Shown: piece after piece, positions 47,401 to 55,958 of the stretch
Numbering within the stretch: position 1 is the stretch's first letter
Layout of the letters: every line of letters begins with the position of its first letter
Assembly: GCF_001411475.1 (NCBI RefSeq)
Contig: NZ_LLWH01000001.1
Location: 148,308-212,307 of the forward strand
Direction: 5' to 3'
DNA: 64,000 nt
Source of the DNA: Pseudomonas endophytica
GTDB lineage: Bacteria > Pseudomonadota > Gammaproteobacteria > Pseudomonadales > Pseudomonadaceae
The notes under the pieces: generated by a model
The model's input: the letters and a program-made list of their open reading frames with translations, nothing else
What the model was told of the DNA's origin: nothing
The model's database searches: none
Position numbers and translations under genes: made by a program

Positions 47401-47903
47401 GCTTCCTGATGCTTGTGCAGGGCGATACCACTCTGGGTGCCCGCGTGAACAACGGTGTCGTCCTCATCCAGTTCCTGACTGCGAAGCAGATTGTTTTTAG
47501 CCACCGCAAAACGCTGCAACGGGCCGCTGCCTTGCCAGAGGTAGATAAAGCCTGCTCGCAATAAACGTGCGGCCATTGGATGGCTTTGGGTCTTTACACT
47601 GGGTTGAAACGCCGGGTGGTTAGCCGGTTCTTCGCTGAGGGCGTAGCGCACCGGGACTACAAAGATGTGTGATGGACTCGCTTGGCATTGTCTAACCGTG
47701 CTGTTGATGTCTTCGTGTCTACAGGCACTGCCTGCGCGCCGGGCTTCAGCCAGACTGACCACTGCGGCTAGGCGCTTATCGAGGCTCATAGCCTGTTCTC
47801 TCTGAACGCAAACTGCTTTGGCAATTCGTCCAACGTCTGAATGTTGATCGTTTGGCAGGTCAGCCCTACAGAAACGGGCAGGGGCTTGTGGCTGGGCATT
47901 CAT
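44460..47903 (-). CDS. Type VI secretion effector, VasX/BTH_I2691 type
   Basis: This 1147-residue protein is coded in AT-richer DNA. Residues 40-170 carry the VasX-type N-terminal region with IFVVPVRYAL and RLLRAGFIYLWQG, as in VasX and BTH_I2691 effectors. The middle is a long helical region. Residues of about 730-910 hold several hydrophobic stretches (GLLALTALLL, TPVLTLLGGVVGGLSALAAF, then LLMGPLNFLIAVLGVLYLIAWYF), as expected for a pore-forming toxin. The C-terminal 230 residues are mixed. ATG 47903 has a GAGGAG site. No VgrG, Hcp or PAAR gene is near, so it is an orphan effector loaded elsewhere. Confidence 0.75.
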   Translation of the reverse strand: MNAQPQAPARFCRADLPNDQHSDVGRIAKAVCVQREQAMSLDKRLAAVVSLAEARRAGSACRHEDINSTVRQCQASPSHIFVVPVRYALSEEPANHPAFQPSVKTQSHPMAARLLRAGFIYLWQGSGPLQRFAVAKNNLLRSQELDEDDTVVHAGTQSGIALHKHQEAWMLYSEIPLNPASCAQLNEPEHRAKHMRRLDLRQVANTLQAPHCAPLKASKSVMAELIPSTYDLALAIEYQRNQPALRKSADELGQRMSEDPTPINVKAYTDAMHWLHERDKVAAHHPQVPDDVTPPGEWSAEVWAAPATQTLVEMAHSQSRGLYCVLACLDDDLGVLRDINHEQELIESRHEKWQADNNLRLSIGGFVRSLITEDGAELAGNLSYRYRDQDLDLTPEQGKTLLGAHQRLDELFKEESRINQQRGGRYGHKEADALVLKVQADVKAAIAPVRGFIPHRLHTEIEAVVREYRATKVNNLRNTQTSDKVEQYIDLPAMNLWLDETAPKHFNHLNMRHEALYLDRGAYLLRHHSGTWCVDYEDSEHRQWLDELALSCLSAQCLRQVGAEQYADYVRSADDGALRQLFYGWSPTLEGAVNSTSRATELMAALEVENQANAMAALSKALGPQGMSVLSSLKAMSHNADSLWSTLLKRLSASLLLLSSKVGEPLKGPWLAMMTVIRATNKIGLRLIIQGKHQVLQQFGKAAEDLTQWINTTGKAIGLGHVSKIADSPAVKNSGGLLALTALLLNSWNASNYFGQAGVLEEMDQQRIYDTASAKFYAGAALVAVIDNQWRRGVKDKTFSLRLQNNTWATTPVLTLLGGVVGGLSALAAFSEFRSLQLQLENAYGSGDPWLKMRRNVVAGQVLAFGAQALIGLTHTFRVIAGGLSVSAAIGGYLLLMGPLNFLIAVLGVLYLIAWYFQQTPMQNFLNSCCWSKSRASDLEPITREAQQDEFNRLYGILYTPRVSFESVDPSSVMSSLQSGVLTNAIKTLTIDLPGGEPSGAYLDIAMIGNPLDTLAMRERIKKGETKYFREEPMQDMSDYWIRASSCEWIPHTQGQGLRLSGPFNTVPNVFGSQPTLVSIRLRYQTPLTSMLGALSFVGGDRGVAFTLSAATGVIALRNDPTPELDKAKRYRLSDQQFLISMQSGVK

Positions 47904-48162
47904 GACTCCTCTGTCGTGAGGGCTCACGTCAGAAAAGACAGCCTCCGTTCAAAAGGCTGAACGCTAAAGGATCAGCTCAAACGTGGATGTAGGAGGCGTC
48001 TCTAATTCAAGTTTGAAAAGCATCACTCACACGCCCATTGCAGTGCATCAGGTTTGTCACGGATGGGGAATCAGCTGATTTTCGCGGTGAACAAACCTTC
48101 ACCATTGAAACCTCTATCACCTTGCCCCATCTAAAGCCCATACCCCATTGCGCAGGTGCCCC
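47904..48162. other. Divergent gap between effector and second lon
   Basis: 259 bases with a sigma32-type promoter toward lon, listed separately, and presumably the effector promoter. Nothing else is clear. Confidence 0.6.
48105..48133 (+). promoter_or_regulatory. Sigma32 (heat-shock) promoter of the second lon
   Basis: TTGAAA, 14 bp, then CCCCATCTA. This is nearly the full heat-shock consensus, and the -10 lies 32 bases before the start. Confidence 0.7.
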
Positions 48163-50592
48163 ATGAGCGACCAGCAAGATTTTCCAGATAACGCCACCGA
48201 GTACACCGATATAGAGCACAACGAGACTGAATCACAGATTCATGTGGGAGGGACTGAATTGGCCCTGCCAGGGCAGAGTCTGCCGGACAAGGTTTACATC
48301 ATTCCGATTCACAATCGGCCGTTCTTCCCGGCACAAGTGCTGCCGGTCATCGTCAATGAAGAACCGTGGGCCGAAACCCTCGACTTGGTCAGCAAGTCGC
48401 CTCATCACTCGCTGGCGTTGTTTTTTGTCGACACGCCCACTGATGACACCCGCCATTTTGATACCACCAGCCTGCCGGAGTACGGCACGCTGGTGAAAGT
48501 GCATCACGCCAGCCGCGAAAACGGCAAATTGCAATTTGTGGCGCAAGGTCTGAGCCGTGTACGTATTAGCACGTGGCTTAAACATCACCGCCCGCCGTAT
48601 TTGGTGGAAGTTGAGTACCCGCAAGAAGTTAAACAGCCTACCGATGAGGTAAAGGCTTACGGGATGGCACTGATCAATGCGATCAAAGAGCTGCTGCCGC
48701 TCAATCCTCTGTACAGCGAAGAACTGAAAAACTACCTCAATCGCTTTAGCCCTAACGATCCTTCGCCACTCTCCGACTTTGCCGCGGCCCTGACCTCGGC
48801 CACCGGCAACGAGCTGCAAGAAGTACTCGATTGCGTGCCCATACTTAAACGTATGGAAAAAGTCTTGCCGATGCTGCGCAAAGAAGTCGAAGTCGCTCGA
48901 CTGCAAAAGGAAATTTCAGCCGAAGTTAACCTCAAGATCGGCGAACATCAGCGCGAGTTCTTCCTTAAAGAGCAACTTAAGGTCATTCAGCAAGAATTGG
49001 GGCTGACCAAAGATGATCGCAGTGCCGATATCGAGCAATTCCAGCAGCGCCTTGAAGGCAAAACGCTGCCTGCTCAAGCCCGTAAGCGTATAGACGAAGA
49101 AATCAACAAACTGTCTATTCTTGAAACCGGCTCGCCGGAGTATGCGGTGACCCGTAATTATTTGGATTGGGCCAGCTCGGTGCCGTGGGGCGTGTTTGGT
49201 CAGGACAAACTGGACCTCAAACACGCACGCAAGGTACTCGACGCCCACCATGCGGGGCTGGATGACATTAAAGACCGCATCCTCGAGTTTCTCGCGGTGG
49301 GCGCTTACAAAGGGTCGGTCAGCGGCTCGATTGTGCTGTTAGTCGGCCCGCCCGGGGTGGGTAAAACCAGTGTTGGTAAGTCTATTGCTGAATCGCTGGG
49401 CCGCCCGTTCTATCGTTTCAGCGTCGGCGGTATGCGCGATGAAGCCGAGATCAAGGGCCATCGTCGTACGTATATTGGCGCCCAGCCCGGCAAACTGGTG
49501 CAGGCGCTTAAAGACGTTGAAGTAATGAACCCGGTGATCATGCTCGACGAGATCGACAAAATGGGTCAAAGCTTTCAAGGCGATCCGGCGTCGGCACTGC
49601 TAGAAACCCTAGACCCAGAGCAAAACGTCGACTTCCTCGACCACTACTTGGACTTGCGTCTAGACCTGTCGAAAGTGCTGTTTGTGTGCACCGCCAACAC
49701 GCTGGACTCGATCCCCGGCCCGCTGCTGGACCGTATGGAAGTGATTCGCCTCTCGGGTTATATCACCGAAGAAAAAGTCGCGATTGCCAAGCGTCACCTG
49801 TGGCCTAAACAGTTGGAAAAAGCAGGCGTCAATAAAGCTCACCTCGGCATCACCGACAGTGCTTTACGCTTAGTGATTGACGGTTATGCCCGCGAAGCTG
49901 GCGTCCGTCAGCTTGAGAAGCAGTTGGGTAAATTGGTACGCAAAGCGGTCGTCAAATTGCTCGACAATCCAGACACCTCGATCAAAATCGGCCCTAAAGA
50001 CCTTGAAGCCTCTCTGGGGACAGCGGTGTTTCGCAATGAGCAGGTCATTAGCGGCGTTGGCGTAATCACCGGCTTGGCTTGGACCAGCATGGGCGGCGCG
50101 ACTTTGCCGATTGAGGCCACACGCATTCATACGCTCAACCGGGGCTTCAAATTAACCGGGCAATTGGGCGAGGTCATGAAAGAGTCTGCTGAAATCGCCT
50201 ACAGCTATGTCAGCTCCCACCTGAAGCAGTTTGGTGGCGACCCAGGTTTCTTTGACGAAGCCTTTGTGCACCTGCACGTTCCTGAAGGGGCGACGCCTAA
50301 AGACGGCCCGAGTGCTGGTGTCACTATGGCCAGCGCCTTGTTGTCCCTGGCACGCAATCAAGAACCGAAAAAAGGTATCGCCATGACCGGCGAGTTAACG
50401 TTGACCGGCTATGTGCTGCCGATTGGCGGGGTGCGTGAAAAGGTCATTGCGGCGCGTAGGCAAAAAATTCACGAATTGATCTTGCCAGAGGCCAACCGAG
50501 GCAATTTCGACGAGTTGCCAGACTACTTAAAAGAGGGCCTAACAGTGCACTTTGCTAAACGTTTTACCGACGTCGCCAAAGTGTTGTTCTAA
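48163..50592 (+). CDS. Second Lon-type ATP-dependent protease (AsrA-like)
   Basis: This 809-residue LonA-architecture protease has an N-terminal substrate domain (to about 310), AAA+ domain with Walker A GPPGVGKTS and Walker B VIMLDEIDKMG, and the Ser-Lys proteolytic domain with PKDGPSAGVTMASALL. It degrades misfolded and regulatory proteins in the cytoplasm. Its position next to an Icp-like gene matches the asrA-icp neighbourhood of P. aeruginosa rather than the clp-linked main lon. ATG 48163 has an AGGTG site. A heat-shock promoter is proposed upstream. Confidence 0.92.
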   Translation: MSDQQDFPDNATEYTDIEHNETESQIHVGGTELALPGQSLPDKVYIIPIHNRPFFPAQVLPVIVNEEPWAETLDLVSKSPHHSLALFFVDTPTDDTRHFDTTSLPEYGTLVKVHHASRENGKLQFVAQGLSRVRISTWLKHHRPPYLVEVEYPQEVKQPTDEVKAYGMALINAIKELLPLNPLYSEELKNYLNRFSPNDPSPLSDFAAALTSATGNELQEVLDCVPILKRMEKVLPMLRKEVEVARLQKEISAEVNLKIGEHQREFFLKEQLKVIQQELGLTKDDRSADIEQFQQRLEGKTLPAQARKRIDEEINKLSILETGSPEYAVTRNYLDWASSVPWGVFGQDKLDLKHARKVLDAHHAGLDDIKDRILEFLAVGAYKGSVSGSIVLLVGPPGVGKTSVGKSIAESLGRPFYRFSVGGMRDEAEIKGHRRTYIGAQPGKLVQALKDVEVMNPVIMLDEIDKMGQSFQGDPASALLETLDPEQNVDFLDHYLDLRLDLSKVLFVCTANTLDSIPGPLLDRMEVIRLSGYITEEKVAIAKRHLWPKQLEKAGVNKAHLGITDSALRLVIDGYAREAGVRQLEKQLGKLVRKAVVKLLDNPDTSIKIGPKDLEASLGTAVFRNEQVISGVGVITGLAWTSMGGATLPIEATRIHTLNRGFKLTGQLGEVMKESAEIAYSYVSSHLKQFGGDPGFFDEAFVHLHVPEGATPKDGPSAGVTMASALLSLARNQEPKKGIAMTGELTLTGYVLPIGGVREKVIAARRQKIHELILPEANRGNFDELPDYLKEGLTVHFAKRFTDVAKVLF

Positions 50593-50599
50593 GCCGTAA

Positions 50600-50625
50600 G
50601 CAGGAGCGAGCATGCTCGCTCCTGC
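50600..50625. repeat. Perfect 26-bp palindrome after lon
   Basis: GCAGGAGCGAGCA followed directly by its complement, eight bases after the lon stop. It belongs to the REP group (GGAGCGAGC type) and may protect the mRNA end. The rest of 50626-50824 holds a worn REP-like remnant (TTCGTAGCTCGC ... GCTACAGG) and no gene. Confidence 0.8.
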
Positions 50626-50824
50626 CTCCCGCATCACCCGGCTTTAAGCCTGCTTCGTAGCTCGCGTGCTTGGCGACTGCTACAGGGTTAAGCAAATTCA
50701 CAACCGTTACGATGCAAATTAAGCCCGCTAAATTAAACAACCTGTTATTTCTGACAGTAGACACATGTTTAATTCCCACCGTTAATAGCGCCTAAGCCGA
50801 CAGGTATTACCGCTGGGGACTGCT

Positions 50825-51319
50825 ATGCCACTTCATCATCCTGCCTATCAAAACCCAGATGTTCTTTGGCGCAACGTTAAGGGCCCCAGCGTGTTCAATC
50901 CACGAACGCGCGGTGAACTCAAAGCCGAGCTGCTCGACCGGCCCGCATTTGCGGCCCAAGAAATGACCTTCGCCAGTAGTCAAAAGAAAATAATCATCAC
51001 CGCCGAGTTTGACGACTTTGGCTCCAAGAGTTATCGGGCCATCTCCTTGACGCTGGACATCAACATCCAGTCAGGCATTTACGAATTCAAAAAAGGCGAA
51101 CACGGGCCAATACTCTCGATGTCTTACGTCGAATACATCGAAGTCGACGGGCGCGAGATGTATCACTTGAACGAGGCCACTGTCGGCACCTTGCACCTGT
51201 GCGTTATTGAAAGCTGCTACAGCGCTCGTCTGTTCACGTTTGAAGGCCCGGACCATAACGGAGAAACACTCGAAATGTGTGGCGACTTCAAAATTAGCCC
51301 ACCGCACGCCAGCTTCTAG
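50825..51319 (+). CDS. Hypothetical protein
   Basis: This 164-residue protein is not recognised. It is rich in beta-strand-like alternation from about residue 45 onward (KKIIITAEFDD, YRAISLTLDINI, MYHLNEATVGTLHLCVI) and lacks a signal peptide, hydrophobic helix or known motif. Three cysteines fall in the last third. It has a possible GGGGA ribosome site. It lies between the second lon and the Icp-like gene and may be a single-gene unit. The composition and frame look like a real gene; function is unknown. Confidence 0.7.
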   Translation: MPLHHPAYQNPDVLWRNVKGPSVFNPRTRGELKAELLDRPAFAAQEMTFASSQKKIIITAEFDDFGSKSYRAISLTLDINIQSGIYEFKKGEHGPILSMSYVEYIEVDGREMYHLNEATVGTLHLCVIESCYSARLFTFEGPDHNGETLEMCGDFKISPPHASF

Positions 51320-51405
51320 CGAATCGGCTCCTAGGCGATGACAAATGGCGCAGCCGCCATCATGGGGTATGCTGCGCACTTGTACTTGTCCGACCGGAGC
51401 CTTCA

Positions 51406-51798
51406 ATGTCCCTCGCACGTTTTGCCCCCTTGCTCAGCCTCGGTTTGCTGGCCGCCTGCGCTCAACAACCCACACACCACCTGACGGTAGAAGAACAAAG
51501 TGACTGCCCGATCAAGCTGCACGTGGGCCAAAACCTCATGCTGTCGTTGCCCAGCAACCCCACCACCGGTTACCGCTGGGCGATTCAAGATTCGGCCGGC
51601 GGGGTGCTGCGCAGCCTTGGGCCTGAGGTCTACAACAGCAGTGATGACGGCCAATTACTCGGCAGTGGCGGGCACTCGACGTGGCGCTTTGAGGCATTTG
51701 CTGCGGGGACGGGGCGTCTACGTCTGACCTCTCAGCAACCTTGGGAGCCAGAAGCTGAACCCGCCGACACCTTCGATTGCCCCATCACCGTTAACTGA
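51406..51798 (+). CDS. icp: Chagasin-type cysteine-peptidase inhibitor lipoprotein (Icp)
   Basis: This 130-residue lipoprotein has lipobox LLAAC with the acylated Cys18. The mature domain has the three inhibitory loops of the chagasin/I42 family in order: NPTTGY (56-61), GSGG (about 86), and a PWEPE variant of the usual RPW segment near 111. It would block papain-like peptidases at the cell surface or periplasm. It follows the second lon gene, as in P. aeruginosa. The third loop differs from the usual RPW, so affinity may differ. Confidence 0.85.
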   Translation: MSLARFAPLLSLGLLAACAQQPTHHLTVEEQSDCPIKLHVGQNLMLSLPSNPTTGYRWAIQDSAGGVLRSLGPEVYNSSDDGQLLGSGGHSTWRFEAFAAGTGRLRLTSQQPWEPEAEPADTFDCPITVN

Positions 51799-51886
51799 CC
51801 TGAGCAGCTAATCAGACAGACCGAGCATCCGGGCGCCAACTTGGCTAAAATGCGCGCCCTCTTAACTATCCAGCGCCGGAACTGTC

Positions 51887-52630
51887 GTGAGCAAAGAACC
51901 TGACCGTATTTTCGCCCAGCCCTTGGCCCAGGTACCGGACTTCGCCTTCAACGAAGACGTGGTGCGGGTGTTCCCGGACATGATCAAACGCTCGGTGCCG
52001 GGCTACCCGACGATTGTCGAAAACCTCGGCGTACTCGCGGCTCAATTCGCCCAGCCCAACAGCGTGCTGTATGACTTGGGCAGCTCACTGGGTGCGGTGA
52101 CACAAGCCTTGCGCCGACATGTGCGCACAGAGGGTTGTCAGGTGATTGCCGTGGACAACTCCAGCGCCATGGTTGAGCGCTGCCGCGAATACCTCAATGC
52201 TCAGAACTCGATGTACCAAGAGCTACTGCCGGTCAAAGTGGTTGAAGGCGACATTCTCGCGCTGGCGTTCAAACCTGCGTCTGTGGTGGCCTTGAACTTC
52301 ACCCTGCAATTTATCGCGCCTGAACAGCGCTTGGCCCTGCTCAGCCGTATTCGTCAGTCGTTGCTGCCGGGGGGTGCACTGATCCTCTCGGAGAAACTGC
52401 GTTTCAGTGACGATGAGGAGCATACGTTGTTAACCGACTTGCACATCGCCTTCAAGCGCGCCAACGGTTACAGCGACCTCGAAATCGCGCAAAAGCGCAG
52501 CGCTATTGAAAACGTCATGAAGCCCGACAGCCTCGAAGAACACCGTGAGCGCCTATTGGCGGCCGGGTTCTCGAAAGTCGTGCCGTGGTTCCAGTGTCTT
52601 AACTTTGCCTCGTTGATTGCCTTGCCATGA
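51887..52630 (+). CDS. cmoA: Carboxy-SAM synthase
   Basis: This 247-residue methyltransferase-fold enzyme makes carboxy-S-adenosylmethionine from SAM and prephenate, used in wobble-uridine tRNA modification. The SAM pocket is [11 protein letters not shown] at about 64-74, and ALNFTLQFI is in place. The GTG at 51887 with a CGGA site is the best start. Its stop overlaps the cmoB ATG by four bases, so the two act together. Confidence 0.94.
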   Translation: MSKEPDRIFAQPLAQVPDFAFNEDVVRVFPDMIKRSVPGYPTIVENLGVLAAQFAQPNSVLYDLGSSLGAVTQALRRHVRTEGCQVIAVDNSSAMVERCREYLNAQNSMYQELLPVKVVEGDILALAFKPASVVALNFTLQFIAPEQRLALLSRIRQSLLPGGALILSEKLRFSDDEEHTLLTDLHIAFKRANGYSDLEIAQKRSAIENVMKPDSLEEHRERLLAAGFSKVVPWFQCLNFASLIALP

Positions 52631-53583
52631 TTGATCTTTCCCCCCTCGCCCGCCGTCTAGCCGGGACGCCTTTAGCTGAATGGGCAGCCACTGTGCAAGC
52701 GCAGCTCGACGTAAAAATGGACAAAGGTCACGGCGATCTTGAGCGCTGGCAAAGCGCGTTGGACGCGTTGCCTAACGTGGTGCCCAGCGAAATCGACTTA
52801 CTCAACGGCCTGACCTTGGACACCGCCTGCGACGATGCCACGCGCGCGCAAATGCGTCAGGCATTGCTCGGTCTGTCACCGTGGCGCAAAGGCCCGTTTG
52901 ACTTGTTTGGTGTGCATGTCGACACCGAATGGCATTCGGACTGGAAATGGTCGCGAGTGGCGCCGCACATCGACCTCAAAGGCAAGCGCATCCTAGATGT
53001 TGGCTGCGGCAATGGTTACTACATGTGGCGCATGCTCGGGGCGGGTGCCCACAGCGTAATCGGCGTAGACCCAAACTGGCTGTTTTTTTGCCAGTTCCAG
53101 GCCGTTCAGCGCTTTTTGCAGCAAGAGGCCGTCTGGCACTTACCCTTCCCGTTTGAAGACCTGCCGCCGAACCTTGAAGGCTTCGACACGGTATTTTCCA
53201 TGGGCGTGTTTTACCACCGGCGCTCGCCCATCGAGCACTTGCTGGCCCTAAAGGATTGCTTGGTCAAAGGCGGCGAATTGGTGCTGGAAACCTTGGTGAT
53301 TGAAGGTGATGTGAATCAGGTTCTGGTGCCAGAAGACCGCTACGCGCAGATGCGCAACGTGTGGTTCCTGCCCTCAATTGCGGCGTTGGAGCGCTGGTTG
53401 CGCCGTGCGGGTTTTAGCGACGTACGCTGTGTCGACGTCAGCATTACCACGGTTGAGGAACAACGGGCAACCGAATGGATGAAGTTTCAGTCGCTGAGCG
53501 ATTACTTGGACCCGAACGACCCGAGTAAAACCATAGAAGGTTTGCCCGCACCGATGCGCGCCGTGATCGTTGCCAAAAAATAG
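52627..53583 (+). CDS. cmoB: tRNA U34 carboxymethyltransferase
   Basis: This 318-residue enzyme transfers the carboxymethyl group of carboxy-SAM to 5-hydroxyuridine at position 34 of several tRNAs. The N-terminal substrate-recognition part is followed by the methyltransferase domain with [15 protein letters not shown] (about 121-135), [12 protein letters not shown] and the C-terminal [10 protein letters not shown] tail. Length fits the family. It is coupled to cmoA. Confidence 0.95.
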   Translation: MIDLSPLARRLAGTPLAEWAATVQAQLDVKMDKGHGDLERWQSALDALPNVVPSEIDLLNGLTLDTACDDATRAQMRQALLGLSPWRKGPFDLFGVHVDTEWHSDWKWSRVAPHIDLKGKRILDVGCGNGYYMWRMLGAGAHSVIGVDPNWLFFCQFQAVQRFLQQEAVWHLPFPFEDLPPNLEGFDTVFSMGVFYHRRSPIEHLLALKDCLVKGGELVLETLVIEGDVNQVLVPEDRYAQMRNVWFLPSIAALERWLRRAGFSDVRCVDVSITTVEEQRATEWMKFQSLSDYLDPNDPSKTIEGLPAPMRAVIVAKK

Positions 53584-53602
53584 AACCCCCGCTATCTGTT
53601 TT

Positions 53603-53673
53603 TGTAGGAGCTGCCGAAGGCTGCGATCTGTTGATCTTTAAACAAAAGATCGCAGCCTGCGTCAGCTCCTACG
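53603..53673. repeat. REP palindrome between converging genes
   Basis: TGTAGGAGCTGCCGAAGGCTGCGATC and its near complement with GTCAGCTCCTACG. It fills the gap between cmoB and tadA. Confidence 0.85.
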
Positions 53674-53697
53674 CGGTTGCGTTAGCGATTGAGATGT

Positions 53698-54192
53698 TCA
53701 TTTGCGAAGGGCCCGACGCGCTTTGAAGAATTCGCTCAAGATCGCGCCGCACTCATCGGCCAAGATGCCACCTTCAAACACCACCCGATGGTTCAAAAAG
53801 CCTTGGCTGAAGAACTGCCCCTGGCTTTGCACAATCCCGGCTTTGGGTTCCAGCGCCCCAAACACTACGCGCGATACCCTTGAATGCACGATCAAGCCCG
53901 CACACATGCTGCACGGCTCAAGTGTCACGTACAGCGTGCTGCCGGGTAGCCGATAGTTGCTGGCCGCCGTGGCTGCGGCGCGAATCGCGACCATCTCGGC
54001 ATGGGCGCTGGGGTCGCTGCCGCTGATCGGGCAGTTAAAGCCACGACCGATAACCTCACCGTCTTGCACCAGCACCGCGCCCACCGGCACTTCACCTAGC
54101 GCCGCACCTTTGGCGGCCAAGGTCAGCGCTTCACGCATAAAGTCTTGATCACGGCTGCGGTCGATAATCTGCGGTTGACGCCCTTGTCGCAT
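53698..54192 (-). CDS. tadA: tRNA adenosine(34) deaminase
   Basis: This 164-residue zinc deaminase turns A34 of tRNA-Arg into inosine. The catalytic HAE is at about residues 64-66 in SAHAEMVAIR, and the zinc cysteines are in EPCSMCAG near 93-96. A basic C-terminal FFKARRALRK is normal. Its ATG shares a base with the stop of the multicopper oxidase gene upstream, so it may be translated with it. Confidence 0.93.
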   Translation of the reverse strand: MRQGRQPQIIDRSRDQDFMREALTLAAKGAALGEVPVGAVLVQDGEVIGRGFNCPISGSDPSAHAEMVAIRAAATAASNYRLPGSTLYVTLEPCSMCAGLIVHSRVSRVVFGALEPKAGIVQSQGQFFSQGFLNHRVVFEGGILADECGAILSEFFKARRALRK

Positions 54193-55568
54193 CAGGAAAC
54201 CTCAATCGCGGCCATCAGGCCGGTTTCCATGTGGTCAATCACATGGCAGTGGAACATCCACACGCCGGGATTATCCGCCACCAAGGCCACGCGGGCACGC
54301 TCGTTTTTACCCAGTAAGTAGGTATCGGTGAAGTACGGCGTAATCTTTTTGCGATTGGACGCCAGCACTTTGAAGCTCATGCCGTGCAGGTGAATCGGGT
54401 GCTGGTACTGAGTCATGTTCTTGAATTCAAACACATAGCTCTGACCCAGTTTGAGCTTGGCAATCGGTCGATCAGCGCACGTCTTGTCTTTGATATCCCA
54501 CGCTACGCCGTTGATTTGCCACAGGCTTGGCGGCTGGTCTGTGCCTAGGTTCTCGGACACGGAGCCGACCCATTCAAAGTTGAAATTGATCTTTTCAGCC
54601 TTCTCAACGTCCGGTTCGGCAATCGGGTTGGCGGGCAATGCAGGCGGCCATTGAGCAGGCGCATCGTTGTTGGCCACTGACATCAACGTGCCCAAACGTA
54701 CCGGGCCATCGCGCAGCGACAGTTCCTCACCCGCAGGCGGCGCTTTGATTGCCAAGCAAATGCGCATGCCTGGCCCCAACCAATATTCTTTACCCAGCGG
54801 TCGAGGTTTGATCGGATTGCCGTCCAACGCATAAATTTGCGCTTCAACACCGGGGATATTCAGGCGATAGGTCAAGGTGTTATCGAGGTTGAGGATACGT
54901 ACGCGGGTGATCTGCCCCGCAGGCAAGTCGATGGTCGGCACGTGCGCGCCATTGATCGTCGACAAGCGCCCCGGCGTACCGCCACGGGCGGCTTCGCGGG
55001 TGATGCTGAAGGGCAAAAAGTTGCCTTCTTCATCCACGTGCCAGTTTTTAATACTCAGCGTGCGCTCGTGCTTGAAACCTGTGGGCTCGCGCTCTTCGAC
55101 AATCAGCGGGCCGACCAAGCCACGGCCTAGTTCTTCGCTACTGTTGACGTGCGGGTGATACCAATAGCTGCCCGCATCCGGCACGCGGAATTTGTAGTCG
55201 AAGTATTCGCCGGGCAACACCGGCAACTGAGAGACATAAGGCACGCCGTCCATGTCCAGCGGCAGACGGATACCATGCCAGTGAATGGTGGTTGCCACCG
55301 GCAAATGGTTGATAAACCGCACGCGTAACCATTCGCCTTGGCGCACTCGCAACTCAGTGCCTGGCGCTGAAGGGCCAAAGGCCCAAGCTTCGGTCTGATG
55401 CCCTGGCACCAGCTCAACATCCAAAGGGGCGGCAATCAGCTCGTAATCATGGCCTGCCTGTTCATCGGCCATCTTGCCCAACCAGTAACGCGAAGCGCCT
55501 CCTGCGCCAACACCCACCACGACTAGGCCGGCTAAACCACCGAGAATTTGTCGACGGGTAAAGGACAT
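54192..55568 (-). CDS. Tat-exported multicopper oxidase
   Basis: This 458-residue periplasmic enzyme begins with a twin-arginine signal (SFTRRQILGGLAGL). Four copper-ligand segments are present in order: HWHG (about 89), HPHVNSS (about 131), HPIHLHGM and the T1-site HCHVIDHMETG at the C-terminus. It is a three-domain laccase-like oxidase that passes electrons from substrate to oxygen. It has no obvious Met-rich region, so a specific CueO role is not supported. ATG 55568 gives the Tat signal; an upstream in-frame start adds an unlikely basic leader. Confidence 0.87.
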   Translation of the reverse strand: MSFTRRQILGGLAGLVVVGVGAGGASRYWLGKMADEQAGHDYELIAAPLDVELVPGHQTEAWAFGPSAPGTELRVRQGEWLRVRFINHLPVATTIHWHGIRLPLDMDGVPYVSQLPVLPGEYFDYKFRVPDAGSYWYHPHVNSSEELGRGLVGPLIVEEREPTGFKHERTLSIKNWHVDEEGNFLPFSITREAARGGTPGRLSTINGAHVPTIDLPAGQITRVRILNLDNTLTYRLNIPGVEAQIYALDGNPIKPRPLGKEYWLGPGMRICLAIKAPPAGEELSLRDGPVRLGTLMSVANNDAPAQWPPALPANPIAEPDVEKAEKINFNFEWVGSVSENLGTDQPPSLWQINGVAWDIKDKTCADRPIAKLKLGQSYVFEFKNMTQYQHPIHLHGMSFKVLASNRKKITPYFTDTYLLGKNERARVALVADNPGVWMFHCHVIDHMETGLMAAIEVS

Positions 55569-55676
55569 GGATTTCACTACCTCTCGTATCTGCCGCGAGC
55601 GCTTAGCTCGCAAAAGGCGAATACGATACACCTGCAATTGCGAAACCGGTAGGCAAGCTCGCTCTTAAGGGCCGCG

Positions 55677-55958
55677 CTACACCCCTACTAGCAAATGCAC
55701 CACACCTCCGGCCAGTGCCATCACCCCCGGCACGCCCGCTTGACGCAACGCGTGGAGGTCAATAGAGGCGGCATCCTTCAGTTCGACACGAATTCGGCTC
55801 AGCGCCACCCGGCGCTCAGATTTGAGATTGCTCGCGCCCCCCAACGCGGCCAATACTGCGGCGTCCAAGGCCGACGCGGTGTTGACAGGCTGATCCGGCA
55901 CCAAGTCCGGGGTCAATGCTTTCCAAAACGCCAGTTGCCATTGAGTAAACATGTTCAA
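55677..55958 (-). CDS. EIIB-like PTS protein lacking the active cysteine
   Basis: This 93-residue protein matches the glucose/sucrose-type EIIB domain: LAALGGASNL (36-45) and RIRVELKD (55-62), then GVPGVMALAGGVVHLLVG. In active EIIB domains a cysteine stands just before the R-L-R segment; here Ala52 occupies that place. It therefore should not carry phosphate. It overlaps the EIIA-HPr-EI gene by four bases. It may be a regulatory or structural leftover, or bind the transporter. Relatives beside this PTS are known in pseudomonads; whether they also lack the cysteine should be compared. Confidence 0.7.
   Translation of the reverse strand: MNMFTQWQLAFWKALTPDLVPDQPVNTASALDAAVLAALGGASNLKSERRVALSRIRVELKDAASIDLHALRQAGVPGVMALAGGVVHLLVGV

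Noticed and set aside
43522..47903. A prophage or complete T6SS cluster
   Set aside because: No phage structural, integrase, VgrG, Hcp or tss genes are in the window; only an effector and its partner.
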